Notes: generated from the sequence alone by a model not told the origin. Counted from the first letter of the stretch, positions 22,189 to 34,388 are shown. The stretch: DNA of 64,000 nucleotides from Triplophysa rosa (GCF_024868665.1 NC_079895.1:7943069-8007068), one strand, 5' to 3'. Numbers and translations: made by a program.

Positions 22189-25100
22189 GTGAGTATTGAA
22201 CACACAAAAAGAAACACAACTTTTCGTACCTATTTCTTTCATCCCAGTCTAAAATAGATGCAAAAGGAACAGTGTCAATAACTGTTGATTGGTTTTAATG
22301 TAATTGATTACAATTAATATACATTAAATTTGTAATTACAAATATTTAATAAATAGTTATATTATAACCAAACACAGACCGGAAGTTAACTTCGGGCCAT
22401 CTATAGTTAAATATAACTTAAAATCATCTTAAAAACACAGAAAGCACTGCCACAGATGCCAAAACCTACAGTATAGTATCAAAGCAATTACATCAAACAA
22501 GTAACTGTGAATAACAGTAAAGGTCTTTATAATTTTACATACTGTAGCAAAAGGCCAATTAACTATTATATCCTAGCGGGCATTTTTGTGTAATTGTATG
22601 TTTTACATACTTTACTTGATAATTTTGTAAATGATATTGATGATGATATTACAAGTAACAGCAATAATGGTTTAGATTAAGAAATGAATTTAATGAATCA
22701 ATTTAATTAAAATAACATTAACTATGCCCTAAAGCTCAACTTGAGGTAAGAAATAGTGCCTTTTAATAAAAAAGTTCATTTCAATTACTAAACACTAATA
22801 TTGCATGCATTCAAACCTCTTTGCATCTTATTAATTTCAATTTGTTGAGCACAGTTCCCCTTAGGTCAGATTATATACATTGTACACATACTGTAATTTG
22901 TAGCAAGTTCTTTTGAGAATAATATGTGGTAGATGACAGGAAATTATGAGGTATTCGGCATACAGAATCCACCTAGGAAATAAGACTTCCCGGCAAGCCT
23001 GGAGTCCCTGCACTGCCATTCCAACATCCTATCACTGTCAGAGCCCAGACTCACATCTGTGCTGGGAAACCAGTTAGTTCAGAGATTGTCCCATAAGTAG
23101 CACCATTCCTGGCTCTGCAGACACTCAGGAATGCCTAGATAATTGTCTTCTTTAGCTCAATTTAACAAATCAGCCTTTTTGAGCAGAGAAAATAATAAGC
23201 AGGCTTTTCGTGTGGTCCAATCAAGATGTGACAGTTTGCATTTCAATTACCAATTTCTTTGTTTGTTTCATACCAGTATGTGTTCTGAAAAAAACGTTAG
23301 GCTTGAAATGGGTTGTCAGCTACAAAAACACACATGATCATCTCCGTTTCCTCCAAATGTCTCCAATAACACACTTTCCAATTTCAGCCTTCCCTCAAAT
23401 CAAGATATCATATAAAATTGCACCTCAATTCATCTTCAGGAAAAAAACACGATTCAGTTTCCCTCCTTCTGTCCTCGTTGCTTCTTAGAGTTTAGATTCC
23501 ATGCAAACTTTTACATCAAATTATCATACATTTAAATTGCGATTTATCCGGCATATTACAAGGAAGCATGCTGTTACAAGCCGCGGCTATAAAGGCAATC
23601 CCAAAGTACTGTATATTGCTGCAAATTACAATGGAACGACATCTTGGCAGAACTATTTGGGAATCCATTACATGGCAAAGGACATTATGTGTGCTCGCAC
23701 AAAAAGAACCCTTTCACCATTTGCTTGCATTGGAAATGTTGCCATTGAAAGAGCTGTTTTGATTTCCCCTTTGAATAGATGACACCCGAAAGCCTTTAAA
23801 AGGAAAACCTCACAATGAACGGACGCCTTCCATTCGAAGATGTTTGACAAATCTGTTGATGTAAAGCTAAATGTAATTTCCTCAATAAGCAGACAGCTGC
23901 TGCCACATCACAGAGAGCGAACCAGCGTGAATGAGAGAGTGAGAAAGCCACAGAGACGTGTGTTGGACTTCAAGAGATGAAGGGTAAATGGTTATGTTGT
24001 GGCCGAGACTGAATTGAGAGCTCCTTACAAAAAGCTTAAAAAGCTAGTGTAGGGAGCACAAGGTGACAAATATGCCAAATATATTATTAGTGAATTTGCC
24101 TTTCTATCTAAGCAACATATTTGTTTTGTCTTTAGATCAGCTTAAAACAACTAGAGGTAGCATCTGTAGTATTTGTAGTAAAAAAACAATTGTGAGCTCT
24201 ACACCGCTTGCTTGAAATGCATGAAGAAAGCTATGAACGCAATGGGTTCAAAATCTTGTAAAATCGTCCTCAACTTTATATGCAGGGGTGACACGAGGCT
24301 ACATAAAACGTTCATCAAGTTCAACGGCTTTCTTTTTTAAACGTACGGGAATCAAATTTGAATCCTCAGTGCGTATAATTAGTGTACTTTGCGAAACTTT
24401 CAGGAGATATTTCATGAGATTGCGTCTCTCCGGCTGACTTTGTACCAGACTTGGCATTTCTCTGTTCCATTAGAAGTTGTATTTAGAGAAGTGGGAGCCA
24501 TGTGTAAACAGATACGACTCACTGATCAATACGCAGAGCCGGCGGGCTGATGAGAGTGTGCGGGATCTACCAACCCTCTGAAGACATCTCCTCATCTACT
24601 GCAGTGCAACACACAGCTGTTTATAGCAGCTTCCCACACAAACTGAATATGGTACTGAATGTGATTTGACAGATTATTTCTGTTCAATTTCAGCTTTGTG
24701 ACTGCGAATAATCAGGAGTGATCTGAAACTCGCATGATTTATGATTAGCGGTTGTAGATGTTGACGTTTTTTCCTTTGGTAATTCCTCTCTGGAGACCTA
24801 AAATGGGCCTCCAAAGCCCTCGTGTTATCTGTTTTCATCTTCAGACTGCGCGGATTTGAAGTCCTCCTGCACTCCTTACATGCGACATACAGCCCATCCT
24901 GAAGAAAAATTGTATCTGATGTAACAGTTGAAAGAATTTTTTTTCAATACCCATTTTTCAACCCAACCTCAGTTTAATTTGTTGTGTATTGGTGGTTCGT
25001 TGGTGAGGTAACGTCTGATATGCACATTTTTTGTTTTTAATTAAAAACTTAAATGACATTTAGACGTCTTGCATTTTAATAGTGAAAAACTTACTGTGTG

Positions 25101-26004
25101 CTCCCTCTAGTGTACAAACAGCACACTACTGGTGTTAATGTAAAATATATGGTCTAATCTTAGTCAGTCGTTATATCTTGAATGTGCGGCATTATGTTCG
25201 GTATAGCACAAATAACTCGCTTTACATTCACTTCAACACCTGCACCGCACTTGAGATTTCTGAAAATAGAGAATCTTACTGTATGTTTCCACCTAGGGGA
25301 AAGAAATCTGTCCAATGCTGTTCACAACGCCTGAGTGCCGTAGTGTTTATGTGTGTAATCTTTTCAGCGCTGCTGTCAATCCCACAATCCACCTTGACAG
25401 CGCAGCATCCGGCTTCCATTGAAATGAACTGAATACTTTTACTCAACTTTGCATGCGGACTATCCTGCCTTGAAAAATCGCAGTTAAGACAATACTGCCT
25501 TTTTGAAGTAACTTAAATAAGACTTCAATTCTCAAATGCAAACTACAATTACATAGTTATAGTAGTCGCTTTGCGCACATTCTTACTATTAATAAGTGAG
25601 ATTATTGTTCAAAATTATATTATTTTATATTATATTTCAAAATTATTTTTAAGGTATACAGTATATAAAAGGGTGTTTTTTTCCTGGTTTTATTTTTAAT
25701 GTGATATACGCACAATATACTGTATGCTATATTAATATGCTTTGAGTGACTATAGGCCTATGTGTGAATTCAGAAAAAAAGGGTACACAAAAGGATGTTT
25801 ATTGTTTGGTGAGGTGTGTCATTGTAATGCTTGCAAAGCAGATTATTAAACGTGACATTATGGTGCAGCCCAGTCTAAATGAAATTTTCTTAGGAAGCAC
25901 ACTAAGATGAAAATGCTGTCTGTTAAATCCATAAATGTGCAGTAAGGACCATCTACATATCGCCTAGTAGCATTTCACATTGTCGCTCTCTTTGCCATTC
26001 ACAG
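22189..26004 (+). other. ncam2: Intron 3 (3816 bp)
   Basis: AT-rich with few recognisable transposons. The stretch 23880-24900 is comparatively GC-richer and free of repeat signatures, which makes it a candidate for conserved non-coding sequence. No exon is visible. ORFs of up to 93 codons lack splice context. Confidence 0.6.
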
Positions 26005-26148
26005 AGAAGCTGACATTCAGGGACGTGCAGTCTCCTCAAGAATTTCGACAGGGCGATGTGGCTGAAGTGGTCTGTGATGTCACCAGCTCCCCTGTGCCTG
26101 TGGTCGCCTGGTATTATAACAACATGGAGATCACGGAAGATAGTGAGA
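26005..26148 (+). CDS. ncam2: ncam2 exon 4: start of Ig2
   Basis: 144 bp, residues 95-141 plus split codons: [17 protein letters not shown], then [21 protein letters not shown]. It holds Ig2 cysteine C117 and the core tryptophan. Acceptor CATTCACAG|AG, donor A|GTAAGT, phase 1/1. The KLTF start and QEFRQG match the Ig1-Ig2 linker of NCAM2. Confidence 0.94.
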
Positions 26149-26707
26149 GTAAGTAATCATGGCTAGAGTAAATAGCTTCAGAAGGTTTTAATGTTTATTT
26201 TAATACATTAATGTTTATAAATTCTGATAATATGGTCATTTTCGTTTTTAACACTCTAAACTGGATCTGAACAGCTATATCTCCTTGATGAGCATATTTT
26301 CATGAATTATAATAAAATGTCAACTGTATTAGCTTTATGTCTATACTGATAAAGACACAAGCTCTGCTTACGTTATTTTTGTTGTGATATATTTGCACTA
26401 ACAGCAGAAAACAAGCCAAATTCATTCCAAGTACTTATTCTTGTTGTGACATTGCCAGATTTAAGGCAAACGATTTATAGACTGTTTATAGACCACCTGG
26501 CCCTTATAAAGAAACTAAAGGCTCTTTAAACTTTGTTTTTCGGTGTCAGATGCTGCATTTAACATCACAGCATTGTGTTGACAAGTGTTAACAAGCGAGT
26601 TGCTCAGCCGCTCTGTGTGTTTCATGTAAATATGATTTCAGCCAGTGATAAATATAGATGCTTTAAAGGAGACTGTCATTAACATCATCAAATCTTTGGC
26701 CCTCCAG
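26149..26707 (+). other. ncam2: Intron 4 (559 bp)
   Basis: Short GT-AG intron, phase 1. AT-rich, no repeat or exon recognised. Confidence 0.85.
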
Positions 26708-26842
26708 AGTTTCAGCTCTTGCAGAACAACAATCTGCAAATCCAAAGAGTAACTAAAGCAGATGAAGGAATATATCGATGTGAGGCCAGAGTTGAAGCCA
26801 GGGGAGAGATTGACTTCCGGGACATCATCCTGGTGGTTAATG
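26708..26842 (+). CDS. ncam2: ncam2 exon 5: rest of Ig2
   Basis: 135 bp, residues 143-186 plus split codons: [39 protein letters not shown]. Cysteine C166 closes the Ig2 disulfide. QNNNLQI distinguishes NCAM2-type sequence from the NNYLQI of NCAM1. Acceptor CCTCCAG|AG, donor G|GTGAGT, phase 1/1. Confidence 0.95.
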
Positions 26843-27004
26843 GTGAGTTTGGAAAGCAGTCAAGTTTATTTGGCAGTGGTCGCCACTGAGAGGTTCAGCA
26901 TTCATGAATAGAATGAATGGCAATAGTTGTTTTGTGATGGTAATGTTATTGCATGTGCTATGTGTTTAGTCTTGGTCTGTCAATTATGAGCTGCTTATTT
27001 GGAG

Positions 27005-27846
27005 TAGGGCTGTTCAACGATTAATCGCATCCAGTCTTCTTCCCTTTTAAAATTACAATTTAAAGTCAGGCATTTCTCTCCGTGCAGCCCGAGCTGCGCT
27101 GTTTTTAAGTCAGAGGTGTCTCTCCGTGCACGCGTCTCTGCGTGCAGCGAGGTTCGTAGTTTTAAAGTCAGACGCGTCTCTCCGTGCAGCGCAAGGTGCA
27201 CATTTTTAAAGTCGAACTTGTCTCTCCGTGCGGTACAAGTTGCGCAGTTTTTAAGTCAGACGTGTTTTGCATTCAGCTCTTCAAGCTGCGCAGTTTTAAA
27301 GTTTAAAGGGGAGAGGTCTTTTAAATGACAAAATTAAAGATTATATTAGTAAAACCCAATTTGTGGCTAAATACTCTGATTTGGGGGTTTATTTGGTTCA
27401 GAGGTGGGAAGTAACGAAGTGCATTTATTTGTACTGTACTTAAGTACACTTTTTGAGTATCTGTACTATACTTAAGTATATTTTTTTCTAAGTAGGCCTA
27501 CTTTTTACTGTACTTCACTACATTTGAATGACAAATATCTCACTTTTCATGCCACAAAAAAATGATGATTTCCTTGGTCAACCGTCCCCTCCCTCCCACA
27601 TTTGGGAGAGACTATTGTCAGCTGCTTCTAATATGACATACCTGAATCAATTCATCAGCCTTGGTGTGTTTATTAGGGAGTCATCCACAACATTTTGGGA
27701 GAAGGTTAATGAGTTCAGTTGTGTATACTTTTCCCATTTCTGATATAGTTATAAGCAAAAGATCTAATTAGACTTTTTATCCGATTAATCGAAAAAATAA
27801 TCGTCCAACTAATCGATTATCAAAATAATCGTTAGTTGCAGCCCTA
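27005..27846. mobile_element. hAT-like repeat block, rearranged
   Basis: The ends TAGGGCTG and CAGCCCTA are inverted, and both subterminal regions carry ATCGATTA-type sequence (TTCAACGATTAATCGCATCC; AACTAATCGATTATC). The expected 8-bp duplication is absent (ATTTGGAG versus AGTTGACC), so two elements may be joined. The segment 27410-27535, with repeated TACTGTACTTAAGTACA-like motifs, looks like a further nested fish repeat. Confidence 0.6.
27060..27300. repeat. 45-bp minisatellite inside the hAT-like block
   Basis: Units begin TTAAAGTC or TTAAGTC at 27060, 27105, 27162, 27206, 27251 and a partial one at 27296, giving spacings of 45, 57, 44, 45 and 45 bp. Each has a TCTCTCCGTGCAG-like core and a GCTGCGCAG-like end. 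The 57-bp unit contains a 12-bp local duplication of the core. Because 45 is a multiple of three, the ORF over it reads as a repeated peptide; no coding role is implied. Confidence 0.85.
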
Positions 27847-27930
27847 AGTTGACCGTGTTAAGTATGAAAAGCCAGCACATTTAACATTGTAAAGATGTCA
27901 GAATCCATGAAACAGCGTTAAATCACCCCT
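27847..27930. mobile_element. 3' end fragment of a TTAA element
   Basis: Aligns by eye with 32337-32417, the 3' end of the TTAA-flanked element in intron 6: GTTGACCGTGTTAAG, CAGCACATTTAACATTGTAAAG and a CACCCCT terminus followed by TTAA at 27931-27934. The 5' part is missing. Confidence 0.75.
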
Positions 27931-29243
27931 TTAAAAGCCCTAAAGATTATAGAAGACATAGTGACAAACGTATGGTTTCATATGCCAAATAAAATCCCCT
28001 GCATGACAAATTGAAAGGCCTGTCTTTGACACAAAAGCTGCATGTATCTTCTTATTTCAATGACATTAGCCCTATGGGTTGTCCGATTGGAAGAAACAGG
28101 CCAATGACATCACCCGTCTTGTGTGTCCTTGTCTAATATGATAATAGGGAACACAAAGAGGTGTCTCTTTAGTTACTTCTGAAATTTTCCTTCCTGACCC
28201 AATCACAGTACTCAATGAGGCGTGACCGATAATTTAGCCGACATGACAACACATATCAGAGCCCGACATGAAATAAATGCTCAGAAGCCCACGATCACTA
28301 GTGTTAGAAATGGAATACTAAATTACTGTCTTTGTCCTCCAGAAAAGGTTCTGATCATTTCAAAGTTGCTGGACGTGTGCTGTTAGCTGAATAGTGTGGA
28401 CACTTTGAGATGGCCAGGTCACTATACTGTACTAGCAGTGTGTGCGAAAATCTGGAACGGCAGAGCTTTCTTTACATTCATTTTGTACTTCATAATAATG
28501 AATAAATACAGGAATAAGATATAAGAAAGGGTTTTATTCTTTATTGGGACATCAGTCTTGTCTTCTTACACCTATGTGAGATCAAATGTTTTAATAACTT
28601 AGCAGTCCTTTATTTATGTGTACAGTGCGTCAGTCAAGTTTTTAAAATGGGGTGTTTTTCTCCTAAAAGGCAGTAGACTGTTTAAGACGTCACATTTCTC
28701 ATACCTTTTCCTACAGAGTTTGCTTGTTTGTCATGTGTTGATTCCTGTTTTTTCCTTCCTTTCAAAAGAACCACTTTATTGCAATTTCTCCTCTTGGCAC
28801 CTGAATGATTTAGTCTTTGAATGCTTGGAGTTGTTGATGCTAAAGGTCAATACAGTCTATGTCGGGTGGTTAGCTGGTCTGATTTGATGTATAATACCCA
28901 ATGGTGTCGCACATTAGCGGAGCTGTTTCAGTTGAGCATGGGTATCTCCGAATAGGTTGAATTAGATTACTGCCTTTGGAAAATAGGCATCGATTGGCAA
29001 GAAAGTCAATGATAATCTTGTTGGAACCATTTCAGTGCATGACAGCTTAGTGATGTGTTGTGTCTGTGAGTCATACTCGCATTGTAGGAAAAATATGAAC
29101 GCGTGAAATGTTAAATTGAAGCTTTTGTGTATATATTTGTAGAAACGGGTCATTCTACAGTGCCCTGCCTACTCACACATCATTATGTATAGCTGAATTG
29201 TAGAGCTGTTTCCAAGGTTACGGCTGTTTAACCCTCCTCCAGA

Positions 29244-29384
29244 TTTACATTTGCACATTTGGCAGATGCTTTATCCAAAGTAATACAGTAAATTCAAGGT
29301 ATACATTTTTTATGACTATCTTGGGAATCCAACACATGACCTTGGCATTACTAGCACCATGTTTTGCCAATTGAACTACAGGAA
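29244..29384 (-). mobile_element. tRNA-derived SINE with V-SINE-like tail, degenerate copy
   Basis: On the - strand it has a tRNA-like head ending near 29384 (TTCCTGTAGTTCAATTGG) and a tail that reads CTTTGGATAAAGCATCTGCC then AAATGTAAAT. The better preserved copy is at 47411-47558. The B box has decayed. Confidence 0.8.
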
Positions 29385-30901
29385 GAAAGCTGCTTTTTAC
29401 TGTGTTTGTTCCATTGTGTGAAGGTCAGCGATTGAACCTTGGCTACAATGACACTGACATAAAACACACTTTAGTCTGAACTAAAGTGCCCTTGCAGGAG
29501 TGAATCGTGTCATTGAGTTGTACATGTCACAGGTATGTCCAGAATGGTGGATTAATGATAAATGTCAAAAGAACGGTAACATTATTTCGATCCTGACTGT
29601 CAGCCATTTGAGTTTACCTAATGAATGACCCATAATGTGCGTTGACTAAAGCAAATAGTGAGTGCATTTATGACGTTTAATAGAGGATGTAAGAGATGTG
29701 TTAGTTGTTAATATACTGCCAAGTCAGGCTGAAAGTGACCATGAATAAAACATCCATTTAATCTAATCTTTTTACCCTGGCGCACACTCCATTAAATTGT
29801 GTTATGTCTTTAAACCAGCCATAATTCAAAATGATGCCTGTTCCAGACAGAAAGGCTTCATCCATCCCACAAAACAGAAAACGAGAACAAAAACGCTGTA
29901 TTTAAAAATTGGCGTAGGAAGTTTGCCGAAGAACAGTGCTGCCTATTATTGACACTGTTTGAAAGCTGTTCACCTCCCAGGTGAATTACCTCATTCTGAA
30001 GGGCATGGCAAAGTAATTTCTGAATGAGTCAAAATTGGGTTAGGTTCAGTCTGAAATTACTTTATCACCTTACAGTTCTCTGAGGAGAAAGGAAATATAA
30101 AAAACTCCACATTCCAGTAGTCGACTGTGAGACTGTGCTAAAGGAAACTAGCTGTGTTTGACATTGGAGTGCACATAAAGAACTTTTATACCTACGCACA
30201 CACATTTATAGCACCCTAAACTTCAGCTGTAAACAGTCTTGGGAAAAGATAAGCCTATTTACTCATGAATATAAATCTATGTTTTTATGAGATTGTTAGT
30301 GCAAGTTTGTCTGAGGTCATCCGCGTTGACCTGTTGTTTGACCTCTGCGTCTGTCTTCATTGACCTTTCGCTTTATAATTAAGTGAACTGCTCTGGATAT
30401 ATTGATTGGGAAACTGTGGGCAGCTGATGTATTTATTCATTATTTCTCCGGCTTGTGAAGAAGCATTTTGAAATGTGTTCACGTTGTAGCCACAGGCATG
30501 TGTGAATAAAAAGTTAATTCTGTCAGCTGCTATGCCTTGTTGTGTGCAACTTTGCACACACTCTAAAACTCCAATATTTTATGTAGAGTTACAGTACTGT
30601 ATGAGAGAAAAGGAAATAGAAAATAGTATTTATGCCCCAGTTTACCTTAGATGGTGCCAACAACCATCAGTCCCGAAGAAGTGTGCATGAGAACATAGTG
30701 ATAGGTTGTAAATGAATAAAACGTTGCTTTAAATGAGAATTTGCCAAGTTTAAAAAAACGAAGTGACACCCCCCAAGGGATCGCACTTAAAACATTTAAA
30801 ATAAGTTAAAACTTGCCATTTCTTGTCATTGAAAGTGTAATGAGTGTTTGCATAATTCAGAGGTGATAAAAAATCCCAACATTCTTGTTTTTCTCAAACA
30901 G

Positions 30902-31019
30902 TTTCACCAGTCGTCACTGTACCACAACAGTCCTTCAATGCTACTGCAGACTACGGAGAATCTGTAACGTTTACCTGCCGGGCCTACGGCTCACCTGAAC
31001 CTGATGTCACCTGGTACAG
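30902..31019 (+). CDS. ncam2: ncam2 exon 6: start of Ig3
   Basis: 118 bp, residues 188-225 plus split codons: SPVVTVPQQSFNATADYG, VTFTCRAYGSPEPDVTWY. It holds Ig3 cysteine C212, the core tryptophan and the N-glycosylation sequon NAT, which is typical of NCAM2. Acceptor TTTCTCAAACAG|TT, donor AG|GTATGA. The intron after it is phase 2. Confidence 0.95.
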
Positions 31020-31081
31020 GTATGACAAACTGGTCTCTCTCTTTCTTAATACAACACACACAAATGTATACAAATGGGTAA

Positions 31082-31608
31082 AGGGCCGTTCACATTATAT
31101 TGATAACTGTAACTATAACCGTATTTGCGTCCACACCAGCGGACGATAACATTATTAATGTACTGTAGATGACCTGCTGCTGATGCTTTCGTTTTCATTC
31201 CCGAACTAACGTCTTTTCTCCAAAATATGACAGCAAAGCACAGCAAAGGCTGGATGCTCTCTCTAAAGAATTAAGGTTCGCTCGTGTCCGGGATGTAAGG
31301 CATATATTTTGCCAGCTTAATCATTTAAGCGTTACAAATATAATATCCTGACGTAAACACACCGCATTCCAAACACTTATGTCTTACAGATATAAAACCC
31401 GCGTTGTGATGATCAATAGTCAAAATTATCCGCCAGAAACTGTTTGGAAACTGGAAAAAAACGTTCTGAAAGTGATCCCAACAATATCGTTCTCTGTATC
31501 TTTATCGTTATAGTTGTGATGTGAACCCCACTGTTCTGCTAAATGAAGAACGATTTTTAAAACTACATTTTTTATAGTTATCATTATTGTTATAATGTGA
31601 ATGGCCCT
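31082..31608. mobile_element. PIF/Harbinger-like MITE, 527 bp
   Basis: Inverted ends AGGGCCGTTCACATTATA and TATAATGTGAATGGCCCT with a 3-bp TAA at both borders (31079-31081, 31609-31611). Three-base TWA duplications suggest PIF/Harbinger. Its right half is present again at 33924-34160, and a fragment with GACGTTCACACTATAACGATAA lies near 52592. Confidence 0.8.
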
Positions 31609-31706
31609 TAATTCTTTACAATAAGGTTGTTAACACTATTTAATGCATTAGCTAATATGAACTAACAATGCACAACATTTCTAAAGCATTTAATAATCTT
31701 TGTTAA

Positions 31707-32417
31707 AGCGGCCATAACACACGCGGTTTCTGCCAATCTCATATTAATCTTGAGTACCTATAGAGTAGTATTGCATACTTCATATCTTTGAAGAGTGTTT
31801 AGTTTGATCACATTTATAAAAGATAGATACAGCTGTACGATTATTTCCGAAAGCATACGTCGCGTGCGGGGGGGAGGGGTAGGCTGAACTAAAGCACGTG
31901 CGCACCCATTGCCAACAAAACAGACATCAGTTTCACTCACCGCATGCGGTTCATGTCCACCATCTTTTAGCGCTGGGATGGCTCCATATATCAGTTTCAA
32001 ACGATCTTCAAATCCAGCGTTATATCCACCGTTTAAATAACATTCATCACCCAAATGTAGTGAACAAACAAACACCTGAACTTCGCGAACGTATGCTCTC
32101 TCTCTCCTGCACACAAGTGAAAATGACGTCTGCGCATGCTCCTTCTCCTGCTCTCCTTGCTGCCGCGTGGGCGTGCCGCGTGCTTTTCCGGGAGAATTGT
32201 CCAATAAGGGACTAAGAAAAATTGTTACAAAACAGTTTTATATGTTCGAAAAAGACTTTCCAAAACCTGTACGATCGCTGGGGGAGTGTATCGAGCACAG
32301 AAATACCATGTAATATGCCCAACTCGTTTTTTGACAAGTTGACCATGTTAAGCATGAGAAGACAGCACGTTTAACATTGTAAAGTCAGAATGCATGACAC
32401 ACCGTTGCACCACCCTT
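31707..32417 (-). mobile_element. TTAA-flanked element with THAP relic, 711 bp
   Basis: Flanked by TTAA at 31703-31706 and 32418-32421; the duplicate segment at 33924-34388 has a single uninterrupted CTTTGTTAATATTAAAT at the same point, which proves insertion with a 4-bp TTAA duplication. The coding relic is on the - strand. The inverted ends are only weakly similar. Kolobok-like is the favoured class. Confidence 0.85.
31965..32072 (-). pseudogene. THAP-domain C-terminal relic
   Basis: On the - strand the frame reads VCSLHLGDECYLNGGYNAGF, then EDRLKL and AIPAL, corresponding to the second zinc-ligand pair (C and H) and the AVP-like box that closes a THAP finger. The N-terminal half of the finger is unrecognisable, and the surrounding 148-codon ORF has no further domain. 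The family matches the relic at 16324-16563 (GFxxRLKL). Confidence 0.75.
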
Positions 32418-33321
32418 TTAATATTAAATATAACAATATTTTTTTGTTTATTTTAGTTCAGTAAGTAACAGTAATCATTGAAATTAACATTCACTAGGCT
32501 GACTAATGTCATCAAATGGAGCCTTTACTGTAAAGTGTTACCAACAAATGTATAAAATGTTATCTTGACCGCAGCTGCTCTTCCTGTTTAACCAAACAGT
32601 GATTTAAAAAAAAGTTCTGAAAAGTATGCAAATGAAAACAGATGTTTTTCCGAGTTTTGACAAGGTAAAGTGCCACACACAAAAAGGAAGAGATAAAAGG
32701 GGCAGAAGGGTTGCTCAGCCAAGAATAGGCTTTGATAATTCAACGAACACGTTTATTCCTTTGGTACCTCGCGGGTTTTGAGTGACAGCAGCCCAATGTG
32801 TTGATTACAGACTCTCAATCACTGTAATTACCTCCGGCTCGGATGAGAAAAAACGAGATGTAAGCGATCCCTGCCGAGCATTTTCACGCGTTGACCTTTA
32901 ATGAATGAGCATAACTAAACCACTCACTGATACATCGGCACATGACAATAGCATCAACAATTACATTACCCTGCCTAAAACCTGATAGTTTAATCTCATT
33001 TCTTTTTGTCTGTGTGATTGCGGGTGCCAGAAAGCATTGTGGAGTGAGGTGAAAGTGTTATGGAGAAAATTGCAGTAAATGAATAAACAAATAGACAATG
33101 CATATGAGTGGAGCTAAAGACCTTTAATAGAGTAGACTCTTTTGAAATGGTACTAATGTTGTTTACCACTTATGCTATAAATGTAAACCTACACTTTTTT
33201 GATATTTACATAAGACCCATATTCAAATACATTTCTAATTTGTGTAAATACAGCCACAGAAAAATTAAGAGATAATTTCAAAATTATTTTCTGTTTTTCT
33301 GACTTTAATTTTATAGGTAAA

Positions 33322-33653
33322 TGTAATAAAGTTCAATAAAAGGGAAGGAAGGAGGTGGGAACCGGCGAACAATCAGAAACTTTTAATCAAAAATAAACAA
33401 ACAATAATCCAGCAATAAAAAGGCCGGCAGCCACCTCACTGTAGACTGCCGGCCACACAAACATAAACATAAACAAAACTTAACATGTCTGGGCCCGGTC
33501 CCCTCTCGCCGTCCTGTCGCTCGTCCTTTATGCTTCCGATCTCCTCCGTGAGAGATGCGAGACCGGTGTAACGCCCAGCTGACACTCATTATCACTCGCG
33601 CCACTGGCCTCGCTTCCTCCTCCCACGGCTCTCGTCACGCCTCCCTCGTCACA
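33322..33653 (-). mobile_element. Solo LTR, 332 bp, antisense
   Basis: Read on the - strand it starts TGTGACGAGGGAGGCGTGAC and ends CTTTATTACA, and an exact 5-bp duplication GTAAA flanks it (33317-33321, 33654-33658). It includes a CATAAAGG TATA-like motif and the GGTTCCCACCTCC block shared with the truncated copy at 17876-18112. No internal retroelement sequence is present. Confidence 0.92.
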
Positions 33654-33923
33654 GTAAATATTTAGGTAAAATTATGTTTTTGTTTCATTCTGTGAACTAC
33701 TAACAATATTTCTCCCCCCCAAAAAATATTTTCTTTATTTGCATTTATTTGCAGAAACAGGTCAAAATAATAGAAAATATGCTCTGTTTATTCAACCTCA
33801 AATACTGCAAAGAAAACAAGTCCATATTCACTTTTAAGCAATACTACAGTAATAGTTACACTTGTATTTAGCAACAGTTCAACATTTTTTATTACAGTTT
33901 GAAAGTGAAAGTGTTTCTTTCAC

Positions 33924-34388
33924 CGTAAACACACCGCATTCCAAACACTTACGTCTTACAGATATAAAACCCACATTGTAATCATCAATAGTCAACATTA
34001 ACAGTTTGGAAACTGGAAAAAATCGTTCTGAAAGTGATCCCAACTATATCGTTCTCTGTATCTTTATCCTTATGTGATGTGAACCCTGCTATTCTGCTAA
34101 GTGAAGAACGATTTTTAAAACTACATTTTTTTATAGTTATCATTATTGTTATAATGTGAATGGCCCTTAATTCTTTACAATAAGGTTGTGTTTGTTAACA
34201 TTTCTACAGCATTTAATAATCTTTGTTAATATTAAATATAACAATTTTTTTTGTTTATTTTAGTTCGTAAGTAATAGTAATCATTAATATTAACATTCAC
34301 TAGGCTGACTAATGTCATCAAATGGAGCCTTTACTGTAAAGTGTTACCAACAAATGTATAAAATGTTATCTTGACCACAGCTGCTCTT
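33924..34388. repeat. Intronic duplication, copy 2 (empty site)
   Basis: Counterpart of 31352-32582 without the TTAA insertion: the sequence passes straight through TTTGTTAATATTAAAT near 34225. Both copies contain the MITE right end ATAATGTGAATGGCCCTT followed by the same non-MITE flank, so they share an ancestor rather than being two separate MITE landings. Confidence 0.87.

Larger units (their letters stand above)
26843..30901 (+). other. ncam2: Intron 5 (4059 bp)
   Basis: Contains a hAT-like repeat block with a 45-bp minisatellite (27005-27846), the 3' end of a TTAA element (27847-27930) and a V-SINE fragment (29244-29384). The rest, notably 27940-29240 and 29390-30890, shows no exon or clear repeat. 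Confidence 0.8.
31352..32582. repeat. Intronic duplication, copy 1 (occupied)
   Basis: Shares with 33924-34388 the blocks CGTAAACACACCGCATTCC, AAAGTGATCCCAAC, the junction ATGGCCCTTAATTCTTTACA, and AAATGGAGCCTTTACTGTAAAG, up to AGCTGCTCTT. It differs chiefly by a 711-bp TTAA insertion and by a further short block near 31640. Part of it resembles a widespread fish repeat (TTTACAATAAGGTTGT...GTAAAGTGTTACC), so the whole unit may be a composite repeat rather than a local duplication. Confidence 0.85.
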
